Shown here: positions 44,754 to 57,906 of the stretch, piece by piece
Position numbering within the stretch: the stretch's first letter is position 1
Layout of the letters: every line of letters starts with the position of its first letter
DNA from: Carposina sasakii
Lineage: Eukaryota > Arthropoda > Insecta > Lepidoptera > Carposinidae
Direction: 5' to 3'
Length of the DNA: 64,000 bases
Assembly (NCBI GenBank): GCA_014607495.2
Contig: CP053150.1
Span: 10,374,495 to 10,438,494, forward strand
Translations under genes and position numbers: made by a program
The notes under the pieces: model-generated
What the model was told of the DNA's origin: nothing
Database searches by the model: none
What the model saw: only the letters and a program-made list of their open reading frames with translations

Positions 44754-45299
44754 TATAAAATAACCAGTCTAGGTGAAAATCTAGTAAAGCACTCGTGTAT
44801 TCAACAGTTAGCACTGAAATAATAAAACGGTATATAAAAAACTGCGGTTAGCTCAGCAGCTTCATATAAACGTTTCTTTGTGATATAAATGTAAATAAGA
44901 AGCACAATATGGCTGCTCGTGTGCTAATAGAAATGGAATGCAGGCTAACCACACGTGGATAAACCTTTGCTACAAAGTAAGACCAATAATTGCGGTTTTC
45001 TATTACGACACGAACATCCTAATATTTAAATGGATTTTCAAAACGTTGCAAAACGTCCAAGGTTTCTTGAAGAGAAATTATTTTGTTTACCTACCATAGG
45101 TATAAAATAAAATCACTGTTTCCCTTGGTCACACCACGACTTAGGATATAAACAACTGGAGGGTAATCGCGCTAAATGATAACGTTTCTACATTTCAACG
45201 TAATATTTTGGGTTACAGATAAATTATAAAAAACAAAAATACATAATCTTTATTTACCTATATAGGTACATCTTATTTTTAGTTACATCATATAATAAA

Positions 45300-45355
45300 A
45301 CAGGTTTGTACGGAACCTTCGGTGCGTTAGTCCACTCGCACTTGGCCGGTTATTT
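45300..45355. repeat. GTACGGAACC...CTTGGCCGG repeat end
   Basis: TTGTACGGAACCTTCGGTGC and CACTCGCACTTGGCCGG match a word very common in lepidopteran genomes. Short, class unknown. Confidence 0.5.
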
Positions 45356-46318
45356 GCTATTTTCTTCCTCTTATCCCCAGGGATCAACTCGTACTACTAT
45401 CCCCTACGAGTATTTCATGAGTCTCTAGATGGTTTATAAGCACAATAGACAATGGTGTTTAAAAGAAATAAATGTATATAAATATAGAGTATGACGCTGC
45501 ATTCAGCTTAATACAGACGAAGTCGTGAGCAACCAGCTAGTAACATATAAATTACTTATTTTGACGCCTCTCTGCATTTTACAATTCAAGTCATTTGCGT
45601 CGTATAAAACAAGACATGAACGGACGGCAGTAACTATTTTATTGCTTGAATTAAATTTTATTTTAATGTCTAAATGACTTTAAGGTTTTTAACTTTTAAT
45701 TTACTATCTTATGGTAAATCTTCTTGATTTGTTGGCTATCAAGAACACTATATCGTTTAAAGGTGAACGCACACTTAGTGGCACGTCGCGTCGTCGGATA
45801 TTATGGTCCGCGGATGTATTTATGGGAATGCCTTGAAGAATGCGCCATGTTTCAGTACATTGCGACCTTCTGATGCTTCCTTTTCAAGTCGTTAATCAAT
45901 AGTGAAATTATAAAACTTTTAAAGTAGTAAAGTAAAATTGTTGGCCCAGTGTCATAACAATACGGATCTAATAACTCTAGCTCAAATGCGACAAGCCATT
46001 TAGGGTCTAGATTTGAGATCGTTGAAGACATAAAATGAGGTCATTATACAAATCATAATCGATCAATGTCAAAGAAATGTCAACATACATACACTAAAAA
46101 CGTAACCCTTCTTCTGGCGCAATAGGGTTAAAAATATGTACAGTGGTACTTATTATAAAGGAAATATTTAGAGGTAAGTCTGAACATAAATAAAAAGCCG
46201 TTGACAAAATGCGACAGACCCAACAGCGATTTGATATAGAACCATGACCGCAAGTGGAAATAGCCATATACAGGCTGTGGTAAGTGCTTATAATAAATAG
46301 TAATAATTTTTTTTAAAC
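45356..46318. other. Probable intron; no gene seen
   Basis: 45500-45545 carries a piece of the Helitron-like end (GACGAAGTCGTGAGCAACCA). Otherwise nothing recognised. Confidence 0.35.
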
Positions 46319-46834
46319 GAAAAACCGACTTACGCCCCTATGAGCCAAAACTCGAGCTTACTAAAGTAAAATTTTGCTAAAATATATGTTAAGCTAAAAA
46401 GTTCCACTATCTTGTTTTTCGGCGGCTCCATAATCAGACCCTCGTTTCCTTCATATTATGTGTAGCTGACCAAAATTCTCTATAAAAATCTAAAAACCGA
46501 CTACTCGTGCCTATAATATTTGAGGAGATCCCTAGATTCCTTACAGATTCCATCATCAGATGTTATGTTTTATATGTAGGTGATCAAAACGCTCAGTAAA
46601 AGTATAAAAACAGACTACATGTGCCTACAATATTTGAGGATTGCCCTCGATTTCTCCAAGATCCCATCATCAGATCCTAATATGGTGAATATGCGACCAA
46701 CTTGGAAGCATACCAGGACCAACTATAAAAAAAATGAAATTAGTTCATAAATGACGGAGTTCTGAGGTAACACACATTAAAATATAAAACCATACAGACG
46801 AATTGATAACCTCTCCTTTTTGAAGTCGGTTAAA
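46319..46834 (-). repeat. Repeat family A, longest copy
   Basis: Reverse complement of 9856-10290 (GATCCCATCATCAGATCC, CCTACAATATTTGAGGATTG, CTCCTTTTTGAAGTCGG). Two GACTAC-TGTGCCTA-AATATTTGAGGA blocks show an internal duplication. Confidence 0.75.
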
Positions 46835-47298
46835 AAGAGATGATTTCCTCTTATAATACACAGATACAAATACACGATACAACAGGAATAAAAACTGAAG
46901 AAAATAATTAATAAGATTAATAATACAACAGCATGTACTCGTAGACTGTGGAAACGAATAAAAATTGGCAAGCCCCACACGTGTCGGCTGTCATCCGGCC
47001 GGAAGGAGCTTCGGTACTTCCTTACCATGATATATTTAGGTACTGCGTAACTCAAATATAGTTATAGCTCTTCCGCAGGACATAACTATTAAGTGCGTAT
47101 TCAATTACTCGAGAGGTTTTCTAACTATTTTTTTCCACCCTTGAAATATGTTAAAGCTTTTCTGGAATATGTACCTAAGGCTTAGTTAAGCTTATTATTA
47201 GTTAAAAACGTCTGTCAAACTAGAGAAGTATAGTATTTTAACCATGATTTTAACTTATAGCCTACCTACCTAAGAGCCTGTTTGATCAGTAGTCAAAT
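46835..47298. other. Probable intron; no gene seen
   Basis: No recognised feature. Confidence 0.3.
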
Positions 47299-47466
47299 AA
47301 AAAAATCCAAAAACCCGACTGCGTAAAAAAGAACCAAACTACGTATGTTATAATAAAAAAAAACTGAAAAGATGAAAACAAGCACTTAGATGTCCGGTGG
47401 TTAATTAATTAATAATTAATTCCATAATAATATCATAGAATTCTAGACCACCGGACATCTAAGTGC
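47299..47466. repeat. Repeat family B copy and back-to-back end
   Basis: A minus copy ends at 47400 with GCACTTAGATGTCCGGTGG; the exact reverse complement lies at 47448-47466 after a 47-nt AT-rich spacer. Two family-B ends thus face away from each other. Confidence 0.75.
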
Positions 47467-47469
47467 GTC

Positions 47470-47655
47470 CAGTAGTCGCTATATTGGATTTTCACTAACA
47501 TCATGTCTTTAGTGACACTCACCGGAGTAAGAGGAATCGATTGACGTGTATCATCAAAATCGGCCGAGGCGTTTGGTCTGTAGTGCTTCAAAGGAACATA
47601 CATACATAGGCTGATAAACACAATACCACTCCTTTGCGTCGCGCAGTCGGGTAAA
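47470..47655 (-). repeat. Repeat family C, copy 2
   Basis: GTGACACTCACCGGAGTAAG, AGGAATCGATTGACGTGTA and GCGTCGCGCAGTCGGGTAAA; reverse complement of 23963-24145. Confidence 0.75.
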
Positions 47656-49419
47656 GTTTTTCAAGATAGGTATACAATATAGGTAGTATTTTCGACGTAT
47701 TTTACTAATACCTAGAACCTCTAAGAAAGGCCTAGGTTTAAAAGGTATCCGTCGAAAATCTGAGAGCACATAATGGAGTACTTACCTATCTAGGTACCAA
47801 ATTTTTTATATACTTACATTATTTTGTACTTTTAGCAAGTAACTTGATGTCTGCGCCAAGCCAAAGCTCACGCTTACGTATTCTGTCGTGATGGGCGGTA
47901 TGGCGAATTGCAATGACGTGATACCTATAGGTACCGAACGAGGCTTTGCATTGATTTCCAACGGTTTACTAAAGTACCTAGGTAGTATTAGCACATATTT
48001 TAACATTACCTACTAAGTACCCACTACTTAGGTCATACGGGTACAGTCGTACAAGGCTAAGTACGAGCATAGATTCTTATACAGGATGTAACAAAAAGAG
48101 TATGTTACATCCTGTAGAATTACTTCTTTTTAGAAGTCAGCCGCAATTTAATTCCTCCTAGAGAGTTTGCGTGTCTAGAGAATTTTTATTACTATGTAGT
48201 TCTTCATAGCAAAATCTTCTTTATTTACTATGTTTTAGATCTAATCTGGCCCATTGTAGGTACCTACCTACCTACGTTAGTTCCTATAGGTATAGCAAAA
48301 AGACGAAAACTTCTGTCATAATCAAAGCAAAGAATATACTTACTGTATAACTTCTAGAAGATGTAGAGTTAGGCAGCCAATTAAACCAGCACGCATGTAG
48401 CTAGGTTATAAAACTTAATATAGTGCGCGATAATTCCTAAGCATTCAAGATCCATACGTACGCTTAATCTGTAACTATTTCCTGAGCGAGATAGCAATTA
48501 AGTTAAATTAGATTATACCTTCGTTGATATAACAGATAGTTCCCTATCATGTTTGGTTAAGTGAAAAATAGGGTTTGCCAAGCTACGCCATCTGATACAG
48601 GATGCTAAGCAATGTAACATCGTATCGCATTGACGTTCGTTATCGTGACACATTCCCCTAAACGCGATTAGACTCTTGGTCGCGTCATCTACTAACTAAC
48701 GCGCAAAATAAAGGCTTCCTATTGGAGGAAATTAGGTATACATGGCAATCTTCTATGTATTGGTTGAAGCAACCAACGATGTTCCTACGTTGGTGTCCCG
48801 ACATTTTACCGGCCCAGTAGATGAGTAGGTATAATATGTTTTTCTTCAAATATAATACCTTCCATATTTTTTTATAGAATTTAGTGATAAATTCTTCTGA
48901 AAATCCTGTGTTGGAATTGAATTTTTCTCACAAAAACATCTAATATGAAATGGTAATTATAGAATATTAGAATTAGATTATAAGAAACTTTTGTTGAAAC
49001 CAATTTACTAAAGCAGAAACACAATAAAAGTAATATGTGTGAGACTTTATGAGACATTTTATTATTATCCTCTTTACCTACTCTTTGTCATATTCAAATA
49101 ACTAATAATAACATGAAACAAGATATCCGGCAGCTTCGTCAACCCCAGCAATATACTAGTAATGATGAGTTTCAGAGATTAGCATACCACCATTATATGT
49201 TGTGGGTAGAAAGCTTGAAGGAAGACTGACGAGGAGTTTGATCTTTAAAATAATGTATGTCGCCATTGCACGGGTAACTGCAGAAGGGTAGCGAGACAAA
49301 TGTGTGCTCTAAGGTCTAATTAGTTCATAATGTACTGAATGGGCTACATTGGTAGTTTAGTTATCTTTAACCACTTTTTTTTCAGTTGGGGAATTTGCGT
49401 CCAATCGGCCTATTAGAGT
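47656..49419. other. Probable intron; one short hairpin
   Basis: 13-bp inverted repeat TACAGGATGTAAC at 48080-48092 and 48104-48116. No coding exon recognised. Confidence 0.35.
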
Positions 49420-49535
49420 GACGGAATTGAGAGTGCAGCTGTGCTTGTTCACTATAATACCTCCTGCGAACGGCTAATCTTCATTGACATTGGCCGTTGT
49501 GACCGAAATATAGATAACATTTGGTTATCGAATCT
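49420..49535 (+). repeat. Retroelement-like repeat
   Basis: TGACGGAATTGAGAGTGCAG and CGGCTAATCTTCATTGACAT and TGGCCGTTGTGACCGAAATA resemble a common lepidopteran LINE 3' region. Single copy in this window; class tentative. Confidence 0.35.
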
Positions 49536-49982
49536 CCTGTTTCTCCTTGCTTCATGGTAGAAAGCTGGCTTATCTCCTAATGACGGCTCGCGTGTCAATC
49601 AAGCAGAAGTAATGATAGCCGACGACGATCCTCGTCCTGCACGACCAAGCTTCACAATTATAGGCACGGTCACTCACTTCGGTATTTATTTACATTACAA
49701 AGGATTCGATAAGCTGCCTATAGTGGGTTCTTGATATTTAATTGATTTCACAGTTGAAGACAAATACCTTTATTGTCTTGCCACGAAATTACAATGCTGT
49801 TTAATGCTTATCTAATAGTCTAAGTGACGTGGAAGATCGACCTTCACCGATCTGATAACTCAATGAGACATATTTCTTATGAAATATAATTTATAAACAA
49901 ATGTGCCTATGATGACTTCATCGAAAAGTGTTCATAGTTATTTTTTATTTAATTAATTTCAGGCGATACGCTAGCAACTTGT

Positions 49983-50035
49983 TACAATCATTTACATCTG
50001 CCCCCCCATACGCTAAACGTGGCTGTATTTGCCTG
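49983..50035 (-). repeat. M75 motif, copy 7 (minus)
   Basis: Minus strand: CAGCCACGTTTAGCGTATGG, then GGCAGATGTAAATGATTGTA. The only copy in this orientation. Confidence 0.65.
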
Positions 50036-51893
50036 TAACACACACCTGTATACGAGTATGACTTCACATTGTCCGAGGTCGAGGTCCGAAACAGATTTGA
50101 CCAATTTACAGAAAAAGCGAGCCAAAAAGACAGTCAATGAATAATACTGCTTCGTTTTTCCACCATTAAAAAAAACTGATTACCCATATCACGGATTAAC
50201 ATTTATCTCAATAAATTATCATTAGATCTTACTTTTATGCTACAATCGATACAAGATGAAAGAGATATTACACAAGTTGCTATAATTTCAATTTCGTATA
50301 TGTACCTACTACCTAATAGATACTTAATTGGATAGGTAGGTATAGAAAGTAAAATTTAACAGTTGAGAAATAATCGATTTTATAAATATTACTTAGAATA
50401 ACTAAGTACGTCTACTTCATAATTTATTCAGATATTCTAACGTGCATTGTAAATAATAATATATAGCAATTTCAGAAAAAGTGCGAACGGATGTAAGGCA
50501 TATTTTACAGAGATATTAGGATATGAATGTGGAAGGTAAAACCCACAAAATGTTGGATGTACTGTGTGAGAGAGGTTACACGTGTTCTGGGAGTGAGTAG
50601 TAAAATGACAGTTAGATAAAATTGATGAATGGAAGAAGAGTAGGTACATATTTAGCTGACCGCAAGTGAACGGGAAGGGCAGGATGAAAAGATATAATTT
50701 TCAAACAATATTGGTGAACTCATTTCATGCTGCCAAAAACAAAACAAAGTAACTTACACTACAAAGTAATAAATTGTGATATTTTAGACTGATTGAAATA
50801 TTTTGGTGCACGTTAATCAGCGAACGAAAACGCTGAACACGCATGTCGTTAAACGTAATTAAAAGTTAATACAACGGCGTAGTTATACACTTTCACGTTA
50901 AGTGGAAATTGTCTTCCGTATTTCTAAGGCGTAATCCCCATTAGTCGGTTCACTGCGACGATTCGTAGATACTCCATCGTCGGGTAATCTTGATTAAGTG
51001 ATGGCATAATTAGAATTATTATCTCTTAAATTCGTTGCCAGTATCTAGATTGTAGTGCGTTTGTTCCCGAAAAGCAACGCCACGCTTACCCTAAACCACG
51101 TGAGCTATAAAATAGGCTGAAAGGAAAAAAATGGGATTGTTTGAACGAGTAATTCAATTCTTTGGCTCGCAAACTGCGACACCTCGAGTATATATGGACG
51201 TAACTAAATATTTTTACAACTAGCAAAGTCGTAACTGCGCGTGGTCTTCAATGGTGGTGGCATGTGGTGACCACTCTTCAGCCTAATATAAATCATTCTT
51301 CATTCCAAATCCATACGTAGGTACTTCCCCCGGATTGTTGGTAGAGATATCATCACGAAAACCCTTCCTCATGTGGCTGATGCCTAATGCGACATAATAG
51401 GTTGCTCGGAAACATAACCCCTCATATTACTCCATTGTCATGAGCAAAGCCATTGTACGTGTTAATATGGCGTTTTTATGTATCCTTAGAATCGATATAA
51501 GGATTCTCAGATATTGATATATAAACTTACCTACTGGCTTATTGTATAGCTATTAAGATACCTACCAACAGCCATTAAAGTTACTAAGGGTTATTATACG
51601 TCTGGCTTTGAGTAAATAATTCATTTCCTGAACCGTACTGGTTTTTTTACTAATTGTACGAGTACGTGACAGTGCAAAAAGATATCTAAGTACAAGCTAA
51701 GCGTATTGCCTTAAAATCTGTTATTCATTTGTAAAACAACCATCTTTATTACAATTCAACTGATTGCGGAACTAGGTGCTAATACGCACCTAAGCATACC
51801 TACTTACTTCATCTACTTACTTCATATAAAAGTAAAGTATTTCTTTCTACAGACTTGTGCGTTGTGTTAATCAGCAATGCTGTCTCCTTTCAG
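50036..51893. other. Probable intron upstream of coding exons
   Basis: No coding exon recognised. Acceptor-like signals lie at 51852 (TTTCTACAG) and 51893 (CTCCTTTCAG). Confidence 0.35.
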
Positions 51894-52087
51894 AGTGGGT
51901 GCTTGCGGTGTGATGAGATGGATGCGTGATCGGTCATCATGCGCCTCTTCCGCGGGCCGAAGCGCAGGGAAGTGACCGGCGCGCGCGCCCTCAACTCTCC
52001 AGAGGACTCGCCCATCCAAGATTTCACGCTCGTCACCGCTCTCCCAGCAATGGTCATGGAGGACGATGTTAGGGAGATGAAAAAAGG
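51894..52087 (+). other. First coding exon of the PDZ gene
   Basis: Bounded by CTCCTTTCAG and AAAAAAAG|GTAGGT. The ATG at 51939 opens [20 protein letters not shown] and [18 protein letters not shown]-rich and coding-like. An upstream ATG at 51913 in another frame gives a short upstream frame stopping at about 51977. The exon ends in phase 2 because the final run has seven A, while the next good acceptor (52227) needs phase 1. Confidence 0.65.
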
Positions 52088-55000
52088 TAGGTACATGACC
52101 CTTTTTTTAACTTCTTAATAAGTTTGTATAATGTTAAATGACATTATATTTAATTAGGGAATGAGAACACATCTAATCCCTTCTAGTTTCGTTGTTAGTA
52201 TTAAAGAATTGTATTTATTACTTCCAGTGTTCGCGACGTGGGGTCGACGTATGGGAAAAAAGTTAGAAATGTTAAAGAAACCCGACTCAAAAGATTTATC
52301 CGAAGAATCTCCCCCTTGTGAGAACTTAAACGATGAATCTTCATCGGGACAATACCAGAAAAAACAAGCACTGAAAATGGGAAGAAGCAGTTCCGAAACC
52401 ACTTCGCTCAAGAAAGATCCTGATACGGATTCAATTAGAAGTGGGTCTAGGGATAGATCTCCGAGCCCTTTCAAATCATTCTTTCACAGGATGGGATCCA
52501 CAGGAATGTTAAATTCAGCAAAGTCACAATCGTTGAATACGCATAAGATATCCGATAGCTATCCTGTTGCAAATGGTCCATCTCTATATCGCAGCTGCTC
52601 AACATCACATCTATCAACCTATGTTAAAGCTGATGACCCTTCTGATGACATAGATTTACAGAATGCTAATAACGAAAGTAAACATTCTCCGACTAAGCAG
52701 AATATGGTAGACGAAACTCTGGTTAACTCTGCAACGAAGGCTATAAGTTGTGACAACATACCTAATTTAGAAGGACAATCAAATAATGGAGTATGCAAAA
52801 AGCCTAATTTCCCTTACGCTTTTCTACGCTCTAAACTCTCAGTACTACCAGAAGAAAACAGTATGGCTTCTCAACAGAGATCTAGCTGCATTAGACAAAG
52901 CTTTTCAGATCGGCTAGATAGAAAGTCGCCGAAATTCAGGCATGAAAGGTTATATCTTAATTCTTCGAGATCTGAGGAACGGTACCAAAGTAGTGACAGT
53001 ATATCTGCTAATGAAGATAATACTCTCAGAAACTTTGCATATAGAAACGACTATGATTTTGCGCGAAGTTCTATGAGAAGTATAAATGAAATCGATGGTA
53101 CCATGTATCCCTCACGACGCGTCGACGATGTCTCGCGCAGATCTTCCATGATATCACAAAGACCACCTATAGATTACGACCCTTTGCTAATACCCCGAAA
53201 TAGAAATAGCTTACCGGTGTATGAATATAGCTCTATGCTAGGCTCAGTGCGTGATCTAAAATCAGAACTTAACAATTCATCTCAAAGTATCCACCGTGGG
53301 CGAGAAAGTACTGAAATCTTTCAGGGTCACCGTCTAAGCAATTATGTAAGTTCAAATGAATCTGGCTACGATAGCGATGGTCGACCTACTGACGAGCATA
53401 GCAACCACTCACCTCCAGGCTTCACTTGTCATTTGTCTACAAATTCAGTTCGAGTAGAGCATAATGATCCCAAGTCAGAAATAAATAGAAGCAATTTTCA
53501 AAGGCAATTAAGTTTTAATCATAAGATGAATGTAAACAGAATTCAAGCACCTATGAGAAGAAGCTCAACGCCTTGCGCTTTATTTCCTATTGACAAAGAA
53601 AATCCCTATGAATACGATAAAAGAGATGTTAATGACAAATATTGTAATACTCACACTTTCTTAGATGATAATGACCACAATGACGCTAAACCACCGCCTT
53701 TACCAAAGAAAACCCTTAAGAAGACTCCATATGTGTATAAAACAATCACATTAGATGAGCGAGTCCATACCCGAAAAATCAAATTTTTACATTCACAATT
53801 ACTTCCTGTAGAGCATTCTTCTACACCAAATCTGAATAATAAAGCTATAGAATCGGTTATGCCCGAACCTCAATCATACCTTAATTTTGTTCCGGAAACC
53901 GATATACTTGGAAGAGGACCCTGCACGAAGAGATTTAGAAAAATCCGATTATTAAAATCTCGTTTAGACGAAAGTTTAGGAGTTTATTTAGCCCAACATA
54001 GGGTTGACTTTGATGGCAGCGGTTCAAATTATGAAATTCGATACATTGTAGTCAAGTTAGACTTTGATGGTATTGCTCACAGAGATGGTCGTCTACGAAT
54101 AGGCGATGAAATAGTAAATGTCAATGGACAAGTATTACGAGGACTATCGTCACTCAAAGAAGTTCAACATATAGTTAACTCATGCTCAACTGAAGCGGCT
54201 GTAGAAGAATGTACACTATTTCAGAGATATCAGGTGGATTTAGTAATGGCTCATGATGAAATCAATCCTTTCACTCTTAATAAAATTATTAATAATCAAG
54301 TTGCTGAAAATAACACAGCTTCATGTTCAAATATACCTCCAGATATAATTTCCCAAACAGTACATAAGGCATCATCATCTAATCAAATTACTATTGAAAC
54401 TCATTTTCCTTCCGATCATCAACTATCAACACCAAAAGGTAACAGGCGTTATAACGATCACTTGAACGAATCTCGCAATAGAATAGACAATCATCAAAAG
54501 TGTGAAGTAGGGATTCAGGTTAATAATGGCCCTATACAATCAGATCAAAAGAGCGATGACGAAAAGTTACTTGAACGACACAATACGCATATATCGGCAT
54601 CATTACAAAACATAACTAATATAGAAATTACTATGAGGGAATCTCCGTCGCCGAGACCGCAAAATCATAACTACAGACCTATATCTCTTCACCATTCGCG
54701 ACCTCAACCAGTAATTGGTGACTACACGATAGGCAAAGATACAAACGAAATAAAGGAGAACTCTCCACATTACATTAAACACGTGCCAAGATTATATCAA
54801 AATCGATCCTTCGAGTGCATACCTGAACAGTTGAGGAATAACAGTCGCAGTAGATTTTTCAACAGAGTTGGATCACAGCGCTTGCCAAATCACGGCTCAC
54901 ATATATCACGACATCAAGAATACAATGTTCCACCTAGCCCAGAAGTGCAACATGGTGGTCATTATTCTCATAATTCAATACACAAAGTAGAATTTTGGAA

Positions 55001-55648
55001 AGGAGCAGGTCATAAGAGTCTTGGATTCAGTATAGTTGGGGGTACTGATTCGCCAAAAGGCCAAATGGGAATATTTGTGAAGACCGTATTTCCCAATGGA
55101 CAAGCAGCCGACAAGGGAACTATCTGTGAAGGTACGATATAACATCACTATTCATTCATAGTGAAATGGGTATTCTGATAAATTTGAAAATAATACAGTT
55201 ATTCGAAAAAACTCCTTCAATCATTTTCAGGTGATGAGATCTTGTCGGTGAACAACGTGCCGACACGTGGACTGAGCCACGCTGGGGCCATATCGCTTTT
55301 TAAAAGAGTTAAAGAAGGAAAAATAGAACTGACGCTTTCAAGAAGAAGGTGAGATGTAAATTCGAATATAGGTTTAATTTAATTAAGTCGAATATAATGA
55401 ATTAGGTTTTACAGATAGTTTACAATCACAACTAGCACACAATAGTCTGAATGTTTTATATACCTAAAGAAACTTTAGTTAGCCTTAGAAAATACACAGT
55501 AGCCCAAACTTCTATTGAGAATCCTCTTGTCATCTTGTATTTCTTAATATGTACATACTGAACAATTATTTTGTTTATTTTCAGAGCACCTAGGTCAAGA
55601 TCTGTTGAACCTCTCGGGAACTTCCGAAGCGACAACAAAAGAGATTAA
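51939..55648 (+). CDS. Two-PDZ scaffold protein, big bang/PDZD2-like
   Basis: Coding exons: 51939-52087, 52228-55131, 55231-55348, 55585-55648 (stop TAA 55646). The last three join in phase; the first junction has a phase conflict (see findings). About 1,075 residues. After a conserved [16 protein letters not shown] start comes a long Ser/Arg/Asn-rich, probably disordered region with [18 protein letters not shown], an SH3-type KPPPLPKK (about 53690) and RRSST sites. PDZ1 is at about 53935-54250 ([20 protein letters not shown], with SLGV in place of [18 protein letters not shown]). PDZ2 is split over three exons from 54985 ([41 protein letters not shown]). PDZ domains bind C-terminal tails of membrane or junction proteins, so a cortical scaffold is likely. 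PDZ2 resembles big bang of flies and PDZD2 of vertebrates; that orthology is an inference. Confidence 0.85.
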
Positions 55649-57180
55649 ACTCTAAACCCCAAAGAGATGTTTATATGTGTGCAATAAATATCAACTTATT
55701 TTGCCAAAGGCGAAACTTAATTATTTTATTAATTGGTCGTCTATATCTCATATTTACTTGTTTAAGGCATGAGCATGTCGTTTTAGCATCGAAAATTTCT
55801 AATTTATGTAAATATTAGCTATAATAGTTTTATGTAGACTGTAACGCCAATATTACTAGACTGTCATGCCGTCGTATTATTAACATGTAGTGTTGACAAC
55901 ATACAATATTATTTTAATTTTGACAACTGTATCAGGATACTGTGAATATTATAAGACTGTGCGTTACTTCTCACAACTTCCTAATATAAATATTGTACTT
56001 TTGTAGTCTATTACAGGATTATTACTATGTAATATATTTTTATAGGAAAGCTAGATCTCGTTATTTGCTACTAGGATGTACATAATCGTTTATACCTCGG
56101 TACATAGATTCTTATGTTATATGGTGTGTGAGAGACGAGCACAAAATTGTCATGTTATCGCATGTAGTTCCAAATTGTTATTATTCTAGAAATATATTTT
56201 AGAATAGAAGTACCTTTGCACAGAAATTGTTTCAATTTGTATAAAAGGGAGGTCGTACGGCTTAAAAAAAGAGATTGAAAAGTGTAATCTGGTATATCGT
56301 GTTCGTCTTTATTGATTAAATGTGCTATTAATTATATTGAGATATAATCTGGGTACGATATTTATGTCATAAAATTTTATATAAATCATTTTTATGTCCT
56401 ATTTCATATTGGAATTCGAATAACTGTGCTAACCATTTCTACATAAAGAAAAATTTACAATGGACTTTTTACTCAGTTTTTATATCCGTCCATATGAATT
56501 CCATAACTACGTTGTGTTTTGATATAATGGTTCGACTTGGCTAGGCACTGCCGTGCCTCCAGATTATGATGCAAGCATGGAAGGCTAAAATGTTAAATAA
56601 AACTTAGTACATATGTATGGTTTATAAAATTATAATAAATATATTGCCTAATTTACATAATTGAATTGCAAACATTTTCGATACAAGTTCGTCCCGTATA
56701 GAATCGAATATAAAGGCTTCCATAAACAAATATTGTGATTATACTCGTATTGTAGTGTTATCCAGATTTGATTGTCAGCTTTATGGTGTCAGCTAAACTT
56801 GCTCCGTCCAATGAAATTGTTAATTTCCAGTTGTTATGTTGAGTTTAATGTGGTTTTTGGAACTTTGCAGCTAATTACGTCGTTCTGTAGATGGCTATGA
56901 AATTCATTGTTTAAAAGTTATAATTACAGCGAGAGAACTTGTAAATACTTATGTGTATTTCGAAAATTAAGTAAAGCTTGAAAACTATGTATGAGAATAA
57001 AGTTCGACGTTCCGAAAATCTAATAAATGTTTTGTAATATGTTTTACACAATTTCTAAATGATGTTTTATTATCATCGACTCGCAGTGCGCTTCCGAACT
57101 GAAAGTTACTGTTATATAATCAGTATTCAAGTTACTGTACAGTTGAAATTTGTAAATATATTATAAATAAATCCATTGTA
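55649..57180 (+). other. Probable 3' untranslated region of the PDZ gene
   Basis: AT-rich and non-coding, with AATAAA at about 55684, 56595, 56997 and 57165. Which one is used cannot be told; the last would give about 1.5 kb of 3' UTR. Confidence 0.5.
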
Positions 57181-57299
57181 GAGCTAATATCAACGTTTTC
57201 TTATTTCATTGAAAATAAATCTTAGTTTCTGTTGATGTTTCATAAAATAATGTAGGTACAGAAGTGAGAAGATATAAAATAAACTACAAATCTCGTCCA

Positions 57300-57440
57300 C
57301 AAAAAGTAACTCGAAATCACATGTTTATTTATTCACATGGTTTGGGGAAATTTCTAAACAGCTATGAAATCGACATACAATATTCAAAAATAAACATGTA
57401 ATGTAATTTCGAGTCTCAAATTTTGTGGATAGCTTCTGAG
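57300..57440. repeat. Foldback-like repeat, relative of 11484-11640
   Basis: GTCCACAAAA...TAACTCGAAATCACATG and ACATGTAATG...TTTCGAGTCTCAAATTTTGTGGA form imperfect inverted arms. Confidence 0.5.
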
Positions 57441-57532
57441 GCCATTTTCAGTTTTTGGTTAAAATAGCCGTAGAGCGTGCGTCAAAACATACGTGACTGT
57501 CGAATAGTAGTCCCTTATACAATTCATACATA

Positions 57533-57791
57533 CATACATATAATCACGCCTTTATCCCTTACGGGGTAGGCAGAGCACCAAGGGCCGATAGAACTACATG
57601 GTGCCACTTCTGATTTTGAGGGTATAGTTGAGACGTACAAGTTCGGTTAGTAGTGACAGGTGGTCAGCCCATCGCCTACAAAACACCAAGACCCTCTTGT
57701 CCCTCTACTTACTTGTACAGTATGCCCGGGAAGAGAAGCAGCTGTATTATACGTTTTTTTTTCACTCCCAGTGCAGCATAGAAGAAACACT
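57533..57791 (-). repeat. Repeat family D, copy 2
   Basis: (ATAC)n, then CTTTATCCCTTACGGGGTAG to CACTCCCAGTGCAGCATAGA; reverse complement of 38593-38858. Confidence 0.8.
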
Positions 57792-57906
57792 TTACAACAT
57801 TACACAATTCAATACCATATATATAAAGGTTAGGTGTTACATAAGGGTTCGGACCATTTATAGTTTTGTTATTGATTTATCCACTGATTAGTTTTATGTA
57901 AGTATA

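Noticed and set aside
52154..52474. 106-codon minus frame
   Set aside because: Antisense of the large PDZ exon.
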